A DNA stretch of 20,231 nt from an uncultured Sulfuricurvum sp. (GTDB lineage: Bacteria; Campylobacterota; Campylobacteria; Campylobacterales; Sulfurimonadaceae). The stretch covers positions 1 through 20,231 of the forward strand of contig NZ_CALDDG010000096.1 in the NCBI RefSeq assembly GCF_937936435.1, given 5' to 3'. A model generated the notes under the pieces. It was not told the origin of the DNA. It was given only the letters and a program-made list of their open reading frames with translations, and did not search any database. The position numbers were made by a program, and so were the translations under genes. Shown piece by piece: positions 1 to 7,452 of this stretch; position 1 is the stretch's first letter; every line of letters starts with the position of its first letter.

Positions 1-1
1 G

Positions 2-115
2 CTTCAGCATCTCAGTAAAAAGAAAAAACAGGAGATGTGCGATCATAACGCTTTTCAGCTTATTACGGCACATCTGATTTCACTCTCGAATGTTCAGCGG
101 ATGGGAATGCGATAA
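2..115 (+). CDS. C-terminal fragment of an unrecognised protein (5' end outside window)
   Basis: One frame is open from base 2 to a TAA at 113-115 and gives 37 residues. They start with a lysine run (SKKKKQEM) and end in a helix-like stretch (AFQLITAHLISLSNVQRMGMR, shown here only as its approximate extent, residues 18-37). The other two plus frames close sooner. The composition looks like the C-terminal helix of a real protein, but I do not recognise the family, and the open length is short enough to occur by chance. It would be the gene upstream of the HMA protein on the same strand, with an 89-bp gap between them. Confidence 0.35.
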   Translation, partial: LQHLSKKKKQEMCDHNAFQLITAHLISLSNVQRMGMR

Positions 116-204
116 ACGAAGCCGTTGATTGCAGAAATATTCGATTAACTCTCCGCTTACCGGAATATGTTACATTGAGACAGCCTATTTAAAAAGGATT
201 TATG

Positions 205-483
205 ATGAAACAAATGTTTGAAGTACTGAATGTAAAATGCGGAGGATGTGCCAATACACTCATTAAAAGTTTGGCAGATGAGTTTGGCGAAGTGAGCGTC
301 GATTTAGAGTGTGAACCTCGAAAAATTACTTTAGATGTTGAGGAAGATCAGATCGAAAAACTAAAATTAAAACTCAGAAGTCTGGGATATCCGTTAACAA
401 CGGATGAACTTAGTACGGTACAAACCCTAACGACTACAGCTAAAAGCTTCGTCTCCTGTGCCGTCGGGAAAATGGATATTTAA
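205..483 (+). CDS. Small heavy-metal-associated (HMA) domain protein
   Basis: This 92-residue soluble protein matches the HMA/copper-chaperone fold. It has a beta-strand start (MFEVLNVKC), a Cys-Gly-Gly-Cys metal-binding loop near residues 12-15 followed by a helix (ANTLIKSLADEFG), then alternating strand and helix up to a LKLRSLGYPL segment typical of the domain's last helix. HMA proteins bind soft metals such as Cu(I), Hg(II) or Zn through the two cysteines and pass them to P-type ATPases or reductases. The usual GMTC lead-in is NVKC here, so the metal is uncertain. The C-terminal 25 residues go beyond the domain and contain a third Cys. Two ATGs lie in tandem at 202 and 205. AAGGA at 194-198 is better spaced for 205, so that start is preferred. 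No metal ATPase lies next to it in the window. Confidence 0.8.
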   Translation: MKQMFEVLNVKCGGCANTLIKSLADEFGEVSVDLECEPRKITLDVEEDQIEKLKLKLRSLGYPLTTDELSTVQTLTTTAKSFVSCAVGKMDI

Positions 484-529
484 AAAAATTGCGTATTTTG
501 CTAATCCAGGGTAGGAAAGAGAGCCGTTA

Positions 530-1042
530 TTAATAACCGTCCCACGGCATTTTAGACTCTTTCCATCCGAACATAAATCCGTCTTCGAGATTATAGGCTT
601 TGATCCCTTCTTTTGCCAGAAGGTTTGCAGCCGCTTTAGAACGAGGACCGCTTCGGCAAACTAAAATGACGGCATCCGTATTTCGAAGTTTCATCGCTTT
701 CATTACGTCACTGACGAAGTTTTTGTTGAATACCTCTTTGGCATCATACAGTTTTTGCACTTCGATATGTCCTTTGGGTTTATCGGTCTTAAGTTCGTAT
801 TCGGAACTTTTGACCCGCTCTTCGATTGATTTGGGAACATAGGTCCACTCATAAGCGGGAATATTGATGAATCCTTCACCGTGGCCCGTATAAATATATT
901 CGAGCGTCGTTCGGACATCGACGATGATAGCTTCCCCTTTTTTCTGCATTTCGTGTGCTTCGGCCGCACTTACATCGGCTTCGTACAAATCTTCCGCACT
1001 CAGAATTCCGCATGCCAATAAAATAAGTAAAATTTTTTTCAT
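530..1042 (-). CDS. Exported rhodanese-domain protein
   Basis: This 170-residue protein has a short N-terminal signal peptide (MKKILLILLACGILSA, probable cleavage after Ala16), which points to the periplasm. The rhodanese fold follows: IIVDVR at residues 39-44 begins the domain and the active-site loop CRSGPRS starts at Cys129, so the catalytic cysteine is present. Rhodaneses carry sulfane sulfur as a persulfide. Between these motifs, roughly residues 64-118, the protein is longer than a minimal rhodanese and rich in Lys and Glu. The frame stays open upstream to 1153, but that extension has no export signal and runs into the divergent kinase gene, so the ATG at 1042 is preferred. The Shine-Dalgarno is weak (TGGG). 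It converges on the HMA gene. Cys11 could suggest a lipobox, but the leader would be unusually short. Confidence 0.85.
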   Translation of the reverse strand: MKKILLILLACGILSAEDLYEADVSAAEAHEMQKKGEAIIVDVRTTLEYIYTGHGEGFINIPAYEWTYVPKSIEERVKSSEYELKTDKPKGHIEVQKLYDAKEVFNKNFVSDVMKAMKLRNTDAVILVCRSGPRSKAAANLLAKEGIKAYNLEDGFMFGWKESKMPWDGY

Positions 1043-1087
1043 ATAAGCCCATTTGTGATTAATTTTTGAGTATTTTATCGGAAGAAA

Positions 1088-1093
1088 ATTATA
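1088..1093 (-). promoter_or_regulatory. Candidate -10 element for the rhodanese gene
   Basis: A perfect TATAAT lies on the minus strand in the 98-bp divergent gap. It would start transcription near 1081, leaving a leader of about 38 nt before the ATG at 1042. No good -35 hexamer is visible at 16-18 bp, though epsilonproteobacterial sigma-70 promoters often lack one. The gap is AT-rich, so a chance match is possible. Confidence 0.4.
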
Positions 1094-1140
1094 GTGAGAT
1101 GAAATAATAATGATACTATTATAGAAAAATAAAGTTGAAC

Positions 1141-3039
1141 ATGCCCGATACACTAAAAATTGTTTATGTAACCGATTGGGTTATTGCAAACGAAAGTCTT
1201 TCCCGTCAAGACCCTTTTATAGAAGTTTTACAAAATATCGATGCCGATTTGGACGTTCTCGATCGACTCCCGGAAATATTTGAAGAGATCGATCTGCTTA
1301 TTTTGCATCCTATGCATATGAAAGCGGATGTTTTTGAAGCAATCAGCAAAAGTAAAGAGCATAATCCGGCGATAAAAACGGTAGTGATCTCAAGTGCGCA
1401 CGGCAGCGACCTATTTTTGAAAGCGATTGACGTAGGGGTCGACAAATATCTTCTCAAGCCGCTTTTACCCAGTGCGGTCAAAAAAGTCGCCGAGCGGCTT
1501 CTCCAGCACTCCTTGGAAGCGAAGCAGGCTCAAAAAGCTTTCCGGCAGATCAATCTGATGTTCGGGGCGATTTCAAAAACCTCGCTCCTTATCCGGATGG
1601 AATACGACGGTACGATTATTGAAGTCAATAACTTGCTTTTGGAATTACTCCATTACCATTCGGATGAGATGATCGGTTCGCATTGGATGCGTTTTGTCGA
1701 ACGCCGTTTCTGGCTTTTTTTGCGTTCGCTGGTACGGGAAAAATTAAAAGCGGGCGAAATCTATCGCGGAACGATTGAACTGCTAAGTTCGAACGGAGAT
1801 TCGATTACCGTCGATGCAACTCTTTATTCCATACGTGACGGACGCGGAGAGATCGGTGAAATCGTTTGTATTGCTCAGGACGTTTCTGAAGTCAATCGTG
1901 CTATTTTGGCGAGTATGGAACAGCTAATCGACCATGATACCTCTTTGGCGGTTCTTTTTGATCACCGTTATGAAGCGGTTTTAGTCAATAGAAAATTTTT
2001 GTTGCAAAACGGTTATGAGGAGAGTCAGGATTTTTTTTCGGCGAAAGATGTTTTGGTCTGGATGACGGAATCGAAAGAAGAGACGACTCCTGTTTTACAA
2101 GGAGAACATACACAAAAAGACGCACTACAGGCGATTTGCGAACTTTACCGCGATGAAAAAATTCAGGGGCGTATCGTATCGACGGATCGAAATCAGGAAA
2201 AACGCTATTACAGTATTCATACGACGTCTATGCCTAATCCGATGATCCGTAATGAGGAATACCATATCCTTTATTTTGTCGATATCACCAATTTCGAACG
2301 ACTCAAAGAAGAAAAATTGAGCGATGCCAAGCTCATGAGTGTGGGTCGCCTCGCAGCAGCCATTACACATGAGATCAATACGCCGATTACGTATATCAAG
2401 GGTAATCTCGAATTATTGAAATGGGATTGTGAAGGTAAAGTAGCCGATGCCGACGCATTGTTCGAATCGATTGATGAAGGGGTCAAACGGATCGAATCGA
2501 TCGTTAATTCGATGTATGAATTCGCAGGTACCGGCAAAGAGGTCATGAAAGCGTGCAGCGTTCATATGACATTGATTTATGCATTGCGGATTATCATGAA
2601 TCGTGCCAAGCATATCGTCCCGATACGGATCAATGACGAACTGTTTTTACAAACGACGGAATACAACTCTACCAGTTGCATGACTATGGGGATATCCAAT
2701 CGTTTGGAACAAGTATGGATTATTATTTTAAATAATGCAATGGATGAGTTCGAAAAAGGTACAATACCGTATGAAAACCGTCAATTGGATATTTCTATAC
2801 AATGTGATGAGAAGGAAATAGTTGTTAAAATTCTTGATAACGCCGGAGGAATACCCCAAAGTGTATTGCCCGGAATATTTGATTTTGCAATCAGCGGTGA
2901 GAAAAAACAAAGTATGGGTATCGGTTTAAATGTAGCAAAAGCGATCATTGACAAGCACGGCGGATCGATTCGTGTCGTCAATAAAGATCAAGGTGCCGTA
3001 TTTGAAGTGATTTTAAAAACGTATGAGGAGGTAAAATAG
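1141..3039 (+). CDS. Cytoplasmic PAS histidine kinase with degenerate N-terminal receiver
   Basis: The 632-residue protein has no membrane segment. Domains in order: a receiver-like fold (about 5-122), a first PAS domain (about 145-250), a second, more diverged PAS-like region (about 265-385), a dimerisation/phosphoacceptor helix with His410 in THEINTP, and a HATPase_c domain with the N box (LNNAMDEF, 530-537), DNAGG (566-570) and MGIGL (592-596). The kinase half keeps all its motifs. In the receiver, the phospho-Asp position is His56 (DLLILHPM) and one residue of the acidic pair is lost (TD at 11-12), while the conserved Lys106 (LLKPL) remains. It therefore probably does not accept phosphate by the usual chemistry. 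ATG 1141 is preferred over TTG 1135 because AAAG at 1131-1134 is well placed. It is followed directly by the chemoreceptor gene, with GAGGAGG at its 3' end. Confidence 0.88.
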   Translation: MPDTLKIVYVTDWVIANESLSRQDPFIEVLQNIDADLDVLDRLPEIFEEIDLLILHPMHMKADVFEAISKSKEHNPAIKTVVISSAHGSDLFLKAIDVGVDKYLLKPLLPSAVKKVAERLLQHSLEAKQAQKAFRQINLMFGAISKTSLLIRMEYDGTIIEVNNLLLELLHYHSDEMIGSHWMRFVERRFWLFLRSLVREKLKAGEIYRGTIELLSSNGDSITVDATLYSIRDGRGEIGEIVCIAQDVSEVNRAILASMEQLIDHDTSLAVLFDHRYEAVLVNRKFLLQNGYEESQDFFSAKDVLVWMTESKEETTPVLQGEHTQKDALQAICELYRDEKIQGRIVSTDRNQEKRYYSIHTTSMPNPMIRNEEYHILYFVDITNFERLKEEKLSDAKLMSVGRLAAAITHEINTPITYIKGNLELLKWDCEGKVADADALFESIDEGVKRIESIVNSMYEFAGTGKEVMKACSVHMTLIYALRIIMNRAKHIVPIRINDELFLQTTEYNSTSCMTMGISNRLEQVWIIILNNAMDEFEKGTIPYENRQLDISIQCDEKEIVVKILDNAGGIPQSVLPGIFDFAISGEKKQSMGIGLNVAKAIIDKHGGSIRVVNKDQGAVFEVILKTYEEVK

Positions 3040-4362
3040 ATGTTTTTTACGCGAGAGGCGACGAAATACAAAGAAGAAGCGGATTTATTACGCGTCGAAC
3101 GGGATATTCTAGCGGCTGAACTGGCATTATACAAAGAGATAGCCGCATTGAGCGACAAAGAAGCAATCGTCGTTCTGAATGAAAACGGAGACCCTCTTTT
3201 TTTTAATTCGAAAGCTCAGGATATTGCCAACAAAGATGCCGTAGTGACGGAATTGAGAAAAAATACCAAAGAGATCGTCGTCGGAGAATGCGAAGCTTCC
3301 GTAATCGGTAAAAATTTAAGTAACGGGCTCAAAGGCTATATTCTAACAAAGTCGTCTATCGTCGGCGGAGAAGACAACGGCTTGCTTGAAATGCACCAAA
3401 AAAGTATCAAAGGGGCACTGAGCGCAACTCAACAAGTTTTTGTCGATATTCTGGAAAAATTAAAAGAGATGGTTCAGCAGTCGAAAGAGACCGCGGAAGG
3501 TTCGGACGAAGGGCTCAAAATTGCTCATCATGTCGATGAAGATATGAATAAACTTGCAGAGTTGATGGAAGGGACGATTACGACGACAGGTAATCTGGTT
3601 TCCAGATCGCATGAAGTTTCCAGCGTAGTCGCTCTGATCAAAGATATTGCCGACCAAACCAACCTTCTAGCATTAAATGCCGCAATCGAAGCGGCACGTG
3701 CGGGAGAACACGGTAGAGGATTTGCCGTAGTTGCGGATGAAGTACGGAAATTGGCGGAAAGAACCCAAAAAGCGACCAAAGAGATCGAGATCGTAATTCA
3801 GTCCATGCAGCAAGACACTAATGAGATCGAAACGGCTACGGAAGAACTTTCCGGTATCGTTTCGACTACAAAAGACGAAGTAACCCAAATGAGCGACCGC
3901 ATGGAGATATTCCAGCGTAACGCTTCGCGAAGTGTTTATGAAATCATGGATATCAGTAACTATATTTTTAGCAATTTGGCAAAAATCGATCATGTCATCT
4001 ACAAAAATAACGTTTATGCCTTTTTATTCGGGCAGGAGAATGATTTTAATCCGGTGGATCACCATTCGTGCCGCTTAGGTAAGTGGTATGACAGTGGCGT
4101 TGGAAAAGAGCAGTTTGGAATGCTTAAATCGTATAGCCGCCTGGAAGCGCCGCACCGTACAGTCCATACGGAAGCCAATGCGTTGATCGCCGATTGCGGC
4201 GACGGTAAGAAACTATGTTCGCGCACCCAAATTGAACAACGAATCAAAGAGATTGAAACCGCAAGTGCGGATGTGTTTACGGCACTGGATGTTCTCGTCC
4301 ATGAAAAAACGGAAGATCTGATGGGTAAAGCGATTACACAACTTTTTGGAGAATTAAAATGA
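3040..4362 (+). CDS. Soluble methyl-accepting chemotaxis protein with C-terminal CZB zinc-binding domain
   Basis: The 440-residue chemoreceptor has no transmembrane helix. It begins with a coiled coil (about 6-40) and a short PAS-like segment (about 42-105; IVVLNENGDPLFFNS). The methyl-accepting signalling domain follows, with the hairpin tip at about 202-243 (IADQTNLLALNAAIEAARAG). The tail is a CZB domain whose 3His/1Cys zinc ligands are visible as His318 (KIDHVIYK), Cys344 (HHSCRLGKWY), His372 and His376 (PHRTVH). The architecture matches cytoplasmic receptors such as Helicobacter TlpD. CZB domains bind zinc and in several cases respond to zinc or oxidants. There is no CheB/CheR-tethering pentapeptide. 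It starts one base after the kinase stop and overlaps the next ATG (ATGA), so the three genes form one operon. Its output partner could be CheA or, given the context, the adjacent kinase. Confidence 0.92.
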   Translation: MFFTREATKYKEEADLLRVERDILAAELALYKEIAALSDKEAIVVLNENGDPLFFNSKAQDIANKDAVVTELRKNTKEIVVGECEASVIGKNLSNGLKGYILTKSSIVGGEDNGLLEMHQKSIKGALSATQQVFVDILEKLKEMVQQSKETAEGSDEGLKIAHHVDEDMNKLAELMEGTITTTGNLVSRSHEVSSVVALIKDIADQTNLLALNAAIEAARAGEHGRGFAVVADEVRKLAERTQKATKEIEIVIQSMQQDTNEIETATEELSGIVSTTKDEVTQMSDRMEIFQRNASRSVYEIMDISNYIFSNLAKIDHVIYKNNVYAFLFGQENDFNPVDHHSCRLGKWYDSGVGKEQFGMLKSYSRLEAPHRTVHTEANALIADCGDGKKLCSRTQIEQRIKEIETASADVFTALDVLVHEKTEDLMGKAITQLFGELK

Positions 4363-4716
4363 TACGGTTAATGATTGTAGACGATGAGATTTCTATCGGT
4401 ACGATGCTGGAAAAAGCATTAACGCGCTCAGGAGATTTTAAAATAACCTATATCGATAATCCGATAACGGCAGTCAGCCGTTTTCGTGCCGGAGAATATG
4501 ACGGGGTTTTGCTCGATATTATGATGCCTCAAAAAGACGGTTTGAGTGTCCTCGAAGAGATAAAAGAGAAAGACCCCGAATGCGTCGTTATTATGATGAC
4601 AGCCTATTCGACTTTAAAGCCATAAAATAGGGGCAGATCACTATCTGCTTAAACCGTTCGACTCATTACTCAATGTTGAAAAAAAGATTCGGGAACTGGT
4701 ACATGCCCGAGCGTAA
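4359..4716 (+). pseudogene. Response regulator receiver gene disrupted by frameshift/deletion
   Basis: The first 86 codons are a good receiver: acidic pair Asp8-Asp9 (MIVDDE), phospho-Asp53 (GVLLDIMMP) and Thr81 (MMTAYST). The frame then hits TAA at 4623-4625. The missing end is still readable in the next frame from about 4627 to a TAA at 4714-4716 (IGADHYLLKPFDSLLNVEK and on to VHARA), including the conserved Lys in LLKPF. Thr to Lys normally spans 22 residues (66 nt). Here it is 52 nt, so about 14 nt appear to be missing, which explains the frame change. A KAIK tetrapeptide in the third frame (4616-4627) might be another remnant. The start overlaps the chemoreceptor stop (ATGA). As a stand-alone receiver it would have been the natural partner of the adjacent kinase. 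A sequencing or assembly error cannot be excluded. Confidence 0.85.
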
Positions 4717-4762
4717 TCAAACCGCACGAAAAGGTTAATCCTTAGTAATTTTATATGGATAC

Positions 4763-4791
4763 TTGACAATAAGAAAAGATTATTTTATCAT
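4763..4791 (+). promoter_or_regulatory. Sigma-70 promoter of the DUF4395-Rrf2 operon
   Basis: TTGACA at 4763-4768 is followed after exactly 17 bp by TATCAT at 4786-4791, close to the consensus in both boxes. Transcription would begin near 4798. The leader is very short and holds AAAGGAG (4801-4807) just before ATG 4813. TGACA recurs at 4791-4795, but I see no convincing dyad that would be an Rrf2 operator. Confidence 0.7.
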
Positions 4792-4812
4792 GACAGGAAA
4801 AAAGGAGTTGTA

Positions 4813-5256
4813 ATGGCTCAAGAATGTCCGCTTATTTTTCGTCAAGTCGATGCAACCGTGACACGGATCAATACTTTTTCCGTGATTGCCGGTATCATTG
4901 TTTTTCTTATTACACATAGTTTGGCGGTTTTGTTTTTTTTGTTAATCGATTTTATTCTCCGATTATATGGATATAAACAATTCAGCCCCGTTCAAAATTT
5001 TTCTTTATGGATTAAAAAGAGACTATCGCTTCCTACCAAAATGGAAGATGCGGGAGCCAAACGCCTGGCTGCATTTTTCGGTGTCGGTTTTGTTATCGCA
5101 CTCGGTGCTGCGGATATTTTAGGATTGAATGTAGCTGTAAATCTGATTGCCGCTATTTTCCTCGTCTGTGCTTCTTTGGAGCTTTTGTTCGGATACTGCG
5201 TCGCGTGCAAGATTTATTATATCGCTAAAAAACTCTATCCGAAGGCTTTTGAATAA
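4813..5256 (+). CDS. DUF4395 family integral membrane protein
   Basis: The 147-residue protein has about four hydrophobic segments (near 20-34, 36-52, 87-107 and 108-127). It carries the hallmarks of DUF4395: a Cys-Pro near the N terminus followed by a charged segment (CPLIFRQVDATVTRIN), and a late FGYCVACKIY motif with Cys129 and Cys132. The CxxC sits at the end of the last hydrophobic helix. The family has no established function. Members occur near thioredoxin-like or sulfur-transfer genes, so a redox or thiol role is possible but not shown here. AAAGGAG lies 5 nt before the ATG. The stop codon overlaps the next start (TAATG), so it is translationally coupled to the Rrf2 regulator, which is the likeliest controller of this operon. 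Confidence 0.8.
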   Translation: MAQECPLIFRQVDATVTRINTFSVIAGIIVFLITHSLAVLFFLLIDFILRLYGYKQFSPVQNFSLWIKKRLSLPTKMEDAGAKRLAAFFGVGFVIALGAADILGLNVAVNLIAAIFLVCASLELLFGYCVACKIYYIAKKLYPKAFE

Positions 5257-5660
5257 TGTCTGCACTCTCCTCAAAAGCCATTTACGGACTTGCGGCCATG
5301 CATGTTCTTTCCCATGCCCCGCGCGGGAGGTCGATGCAGGTACGGGAAATATCGGCGATGACCCAGATATCCCACGGCTACCTCGAACAGCTTCTTTCGA
5401 TTCTGCGTCGCAGTAATCTGGTCAGCAGTATTCGGGGCGCTTCGGGAGGCTATAAGCTTTCGCGTCAGCCTCATGAAATAGAGGTGATCGAGATTATAGA
5501 AGCATTGGAGGGGCCTTTTTACAAAATAGAGGGGAATGTAGGCTCAAGCCTGATCTTAGAGTATTTTTGGAACGATATCGAGGATAAAATGCGTCAGTTG
5601 TTCGGAATGAAACTTTCCGAACTCGATCAGGCGTATCAGCCCCATTTTTATGAGATTTGA
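5256..5660 (+). CDS. Rrf2 family transcriptional regulator without cysteine ligands
   Basis: The 134-residue protein matches the Rrf2 family: an N-terminal winged helix (SSKAIYGLAAMHVLS; QVREISAMTQISHGYLEQLL as the helix-turn-helix, about 28-48), then the wing IRGASGGYKLSR (59-70), and a dimerisation helix after EIIEALEGP. Many members (IscR, NsrR, RsrR) bind an Fe-S cluster through three cysteines at about 90-110. This protein has no cysteine at all, so it cannot use that chemistry. It resembles the cluster-free subgroup that includes CymR, a regulator of cysteine metabolism, but that assignment is only suggestive. It overlaps the DUF4395 stop by one base and probably regulates its own operon. 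It converges with the HerA-like gene 11 bp away, with no clear terminator between. Confidence 0.88.
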   Translation: MSALSSKAIYGLAAMHVLSHAPRGRSMQVREISAMTQISHGYLEQLLSILRRSNLVSSIRGASGGYKLSRQPHEIEVIEIIEALEGPFYKIEGNVGSSLILEYFWNDIEDKMRQLFGMKLSELDQAYQPHFYEI

Positions 5661-5671
5661 TCGGCTAAGGG

Positions 5672-7126
5672 TTATTTTTTAAAAATACTTCCTAAAATCC
5701 CCCGGATTATTGCTCTTCCGAGTTGAGAACCGATGGCTCGTGCCGCCGATTTGGCCAGTGCTTCGCCTGCACTTTCTCTACTGCGTACCGTGCTTTTTTG
5801 CACTTTTACCGCTTCTTTTTCCATATCTTCACGCTCTTTGAGTGCGGCTTGTTCTTGGAGTCTTTGGGTGAGTTTTTCGTATGCGGATTCCGAATCGACG
5901 GTTATGTCATACGTATCTCCGACGATAGAGTTTTTCATAAGCTCTCGGCGCAAGTTTTGATCGATCGGTCCGATATGGGAAAAGGGCGGGATAATCAGAG
6001 CGCGTTGGGTAATACCGGGTGTCCCTTTGATATCTAAAAAGGAGACTAGCGCCTCTCCGACTCCCAACTCCATCAATGCACTTTTTTCATCCAGATCGGC
6101 ATTATCACGCATCGTTTCCGCTGCGGCACGGACGGCTTGCTGGTCTTTAGGGGTAAAGGCACGCAAGGCATGAGCGATCCGATTCCCGAGCTGTGCGGCG
6201 ACTTTTTCGGGAATATCGTTCGGGTGCTGGGTAATAAAGTAGACGCCGACTCCTTTTGAACGGATCAAGCGGACGACTTGCTCAATTTTTTCGATCAGAA
6301 TATCGGGTGCATCGTTGAAAAGAAGATGTGCTTCGTCAAAAAAGAACAGCAGTTTCGGTATCTGGCTGTCTCCTGATTCAGGGAGAGTTTCGAACAGTTC
6401 CGATAGCAGCCATAGAAGCAGCGATGCGTAGAGTTTCGGAGTATTCATCAGTTTTGTGGCATCGAGAAGATTGACTACCCCTTTGCCATCTACGATTTGA
6501 ATGAGATCGTGGATATTGAGCATCGGTTCGCCAAAGAGCTTTTCTCCCTCTTGTGCTTCGAGTGTCAATAATGCACGCTGAATCGCACCGACCGATGCAC
6601 TGGAGATATTGCCGTAACGGAGGCTAAGTTCTTTGGAACGTTCGCCGACATTTTGAATCATGGCTCGAAGGTCTTTGAGATCGAGCAGGGCTAAACCTTC
6701 ATCGTCGGCTACTTTAAACGCAAGAGTCAGTACTCCGCTTTGTGTCTCGTTCAGACCAAGCAGACGGGATAACAGCAATGGCCCCATATCGCTGATAGTC
6801 GCTCTGATAGGATGACCGTTTTCACCCCATACGTCCCAGAAAGTGACGGGATAGGGGGTATACTTCTCATCCAGCCCCATCTCCGCCAGTCTCTGCGAAA
6901 CCCTTGTATTGCCTCCGCCGATCTCGGCGATACCGCTAAGATCTCCTTTGATATCGGAGACGACACACGGCACGCCGATAGAAGAGAAGCTCTCGATCAA
7001 TTTTTGCAGAGTAACTGTTTTTCCGGTTCCTGTCGCTCCGGTTATGAGTCCGTGGCGATTTGCCATAGAAGGGGGCAGAGTGAGGAAAAGATCGGATGCT
7101 TTAGCGATAGGCTGGAGTGTAATCAT
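5672..7126 (-). CDS. HerA/VirB4-like ATPase of the DUF853 (YjgR) family
   Basis: The 484-residue P-loop ATPase has Walker A GATGTGKT at 30-37, placed very close to the N terminus after LTLPPSMANRHGLI. This is the typical start of DUF853/YjgR proteins. A Walker B FFFDEAH lies at 261-267, followed by a FITQHPNDIP segment at about 296-305 of the kind seen in HerA/FtsK ATPases. There is no membrane segment. The last 60 residues are a charged helix followed by a basic tail. HerA-type ATPases are ring motors that move DNA or protein, but the cellular job of YjgR proteins is not established. AAGGA is well placed before ATG 7126. It lies 23 bp downstream of the small unknown gene and in the same direction as recO, so a DNA-related role is a reasonable guess. 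Confidence 0.88.
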   Translation of the reverse strand: MITLQPIAKASDLFLTLPPSMANRHGLITGATGTGKTVTLQKLIESFSSIGVPCVVSDIKGDLSGIAEIGGGNTRVSQRLAEMGLDEKYTPYPVTFWDVWGENGHPIRATISDMGPLLLSRLLGLNETQSGVLTLAFKVADDEGLALLDLKDLRAMIQNVGERSKELSLRYGNISSASVGAIQRALLTLEAQEGEKLFGEPMLNIHDLIQIVDGKGVVNLLDATKLMNTPKLYASLLLWLLSELFETLPESGDSQIPKLLFFFDEAHLLFNDAPDILIEKIEQVVRLIRSKGVGVYFITQHPNDIPEKVAAQLGNRIAHALRAFTPKDQQAVRAAAETMRDNADLDEKSALMELGVGEALVSFLDIKGTPGITQRALIIPPFSHIGPIDQNLRRELMKNSIVGDTYDITVDSESAYEKLTQRLQEQAALKEREDMEKEAVKVQKSTVRSRESAGEALAKSAARAIGSQLGRAIIRGILGSIFKK

Positions 7127-7149
7127 GCTATTCCTTTATACAAAAAGCG

Positions 7150-7404
7150 CTACTTTTTATTGAAACGTTTGGCTTCGATCAATTTGCGATTTTGTACCAT
7201 CATCGATTCGATTTCCTGCGCATTTTTATTATTATAAACTTGTTCGACTACCAGATTGCTTCGCTTGGAAAGTTCCTGATAAAACTCTTCCAATGTCGGT
7301 TTTCTTTTCTTTGGAGCGATTGATTTGAAAAAAGGGGCTATTTCAAGTTTTGGAGGGGGAGAATATTTTGCCAAGATGGCTTCGCTGGCTTTATTGATGC
7401 GCAT
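7150..7404 (-). CDS. Small uncharacterised protein between recO and the HerA-like ATPase
   Basis: I do not recognise this 84-residue protein. It has a short amphipathic start (MRINKASEAILAKY), a proline-rich link (SPPPKLEIAP), a basic patch (APKKRKPTLEEFY) and a long polar, probably helical C-terminal half rich in Gln, Asn, Glu and Lys. It has no Cys, signal peptide or membrane segment, and looks like a small soluble adaptor. The frame is open up to 7443, but ATG 7404 has a properly spaced TAGGA, while the upstream ATG has none. It sits 48 bp after recO and 23 bp before the ATPase gene on the same strand, so co-transcription is likely. A role with either neighbour is inference only. Confidence 0.65.
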   Translation of the reverse strand: MRINKASEAILAKYSPPPKLEIAPFFKSIAPKKRKPTLEEFYQELSKRSNLVVEQVYNNKNAQEIESMMVQNRKLIEAKRFNKK

Positions 7405-7452
7405 TACAAATCCTATAGATATATTTTCTATAGAAGTAAGCAATAAGCGTAC

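Noticed and set aside
137..179. ATATTC/GAATAT inverted repeat before the HMA gene
   Set aside because: Only about 6 AT-rich base pairs with a long loop; expected by chance.
4717..4762. AAGG-TTAAT-CCTT mini-hairpin after the broken regulator as a terminator
   Set aside because: A 4-bp stem with no following T-run is too weak to call.
5675..5695. AT-rich near-palindrome between the convergent Rrf2 and HerA-like genes, a possible two-way terminator
   Set aside because: It lies in the last codons of the ATPase gene, has no GC-rich stem, and AT pairs alone would not make a stable terminator.
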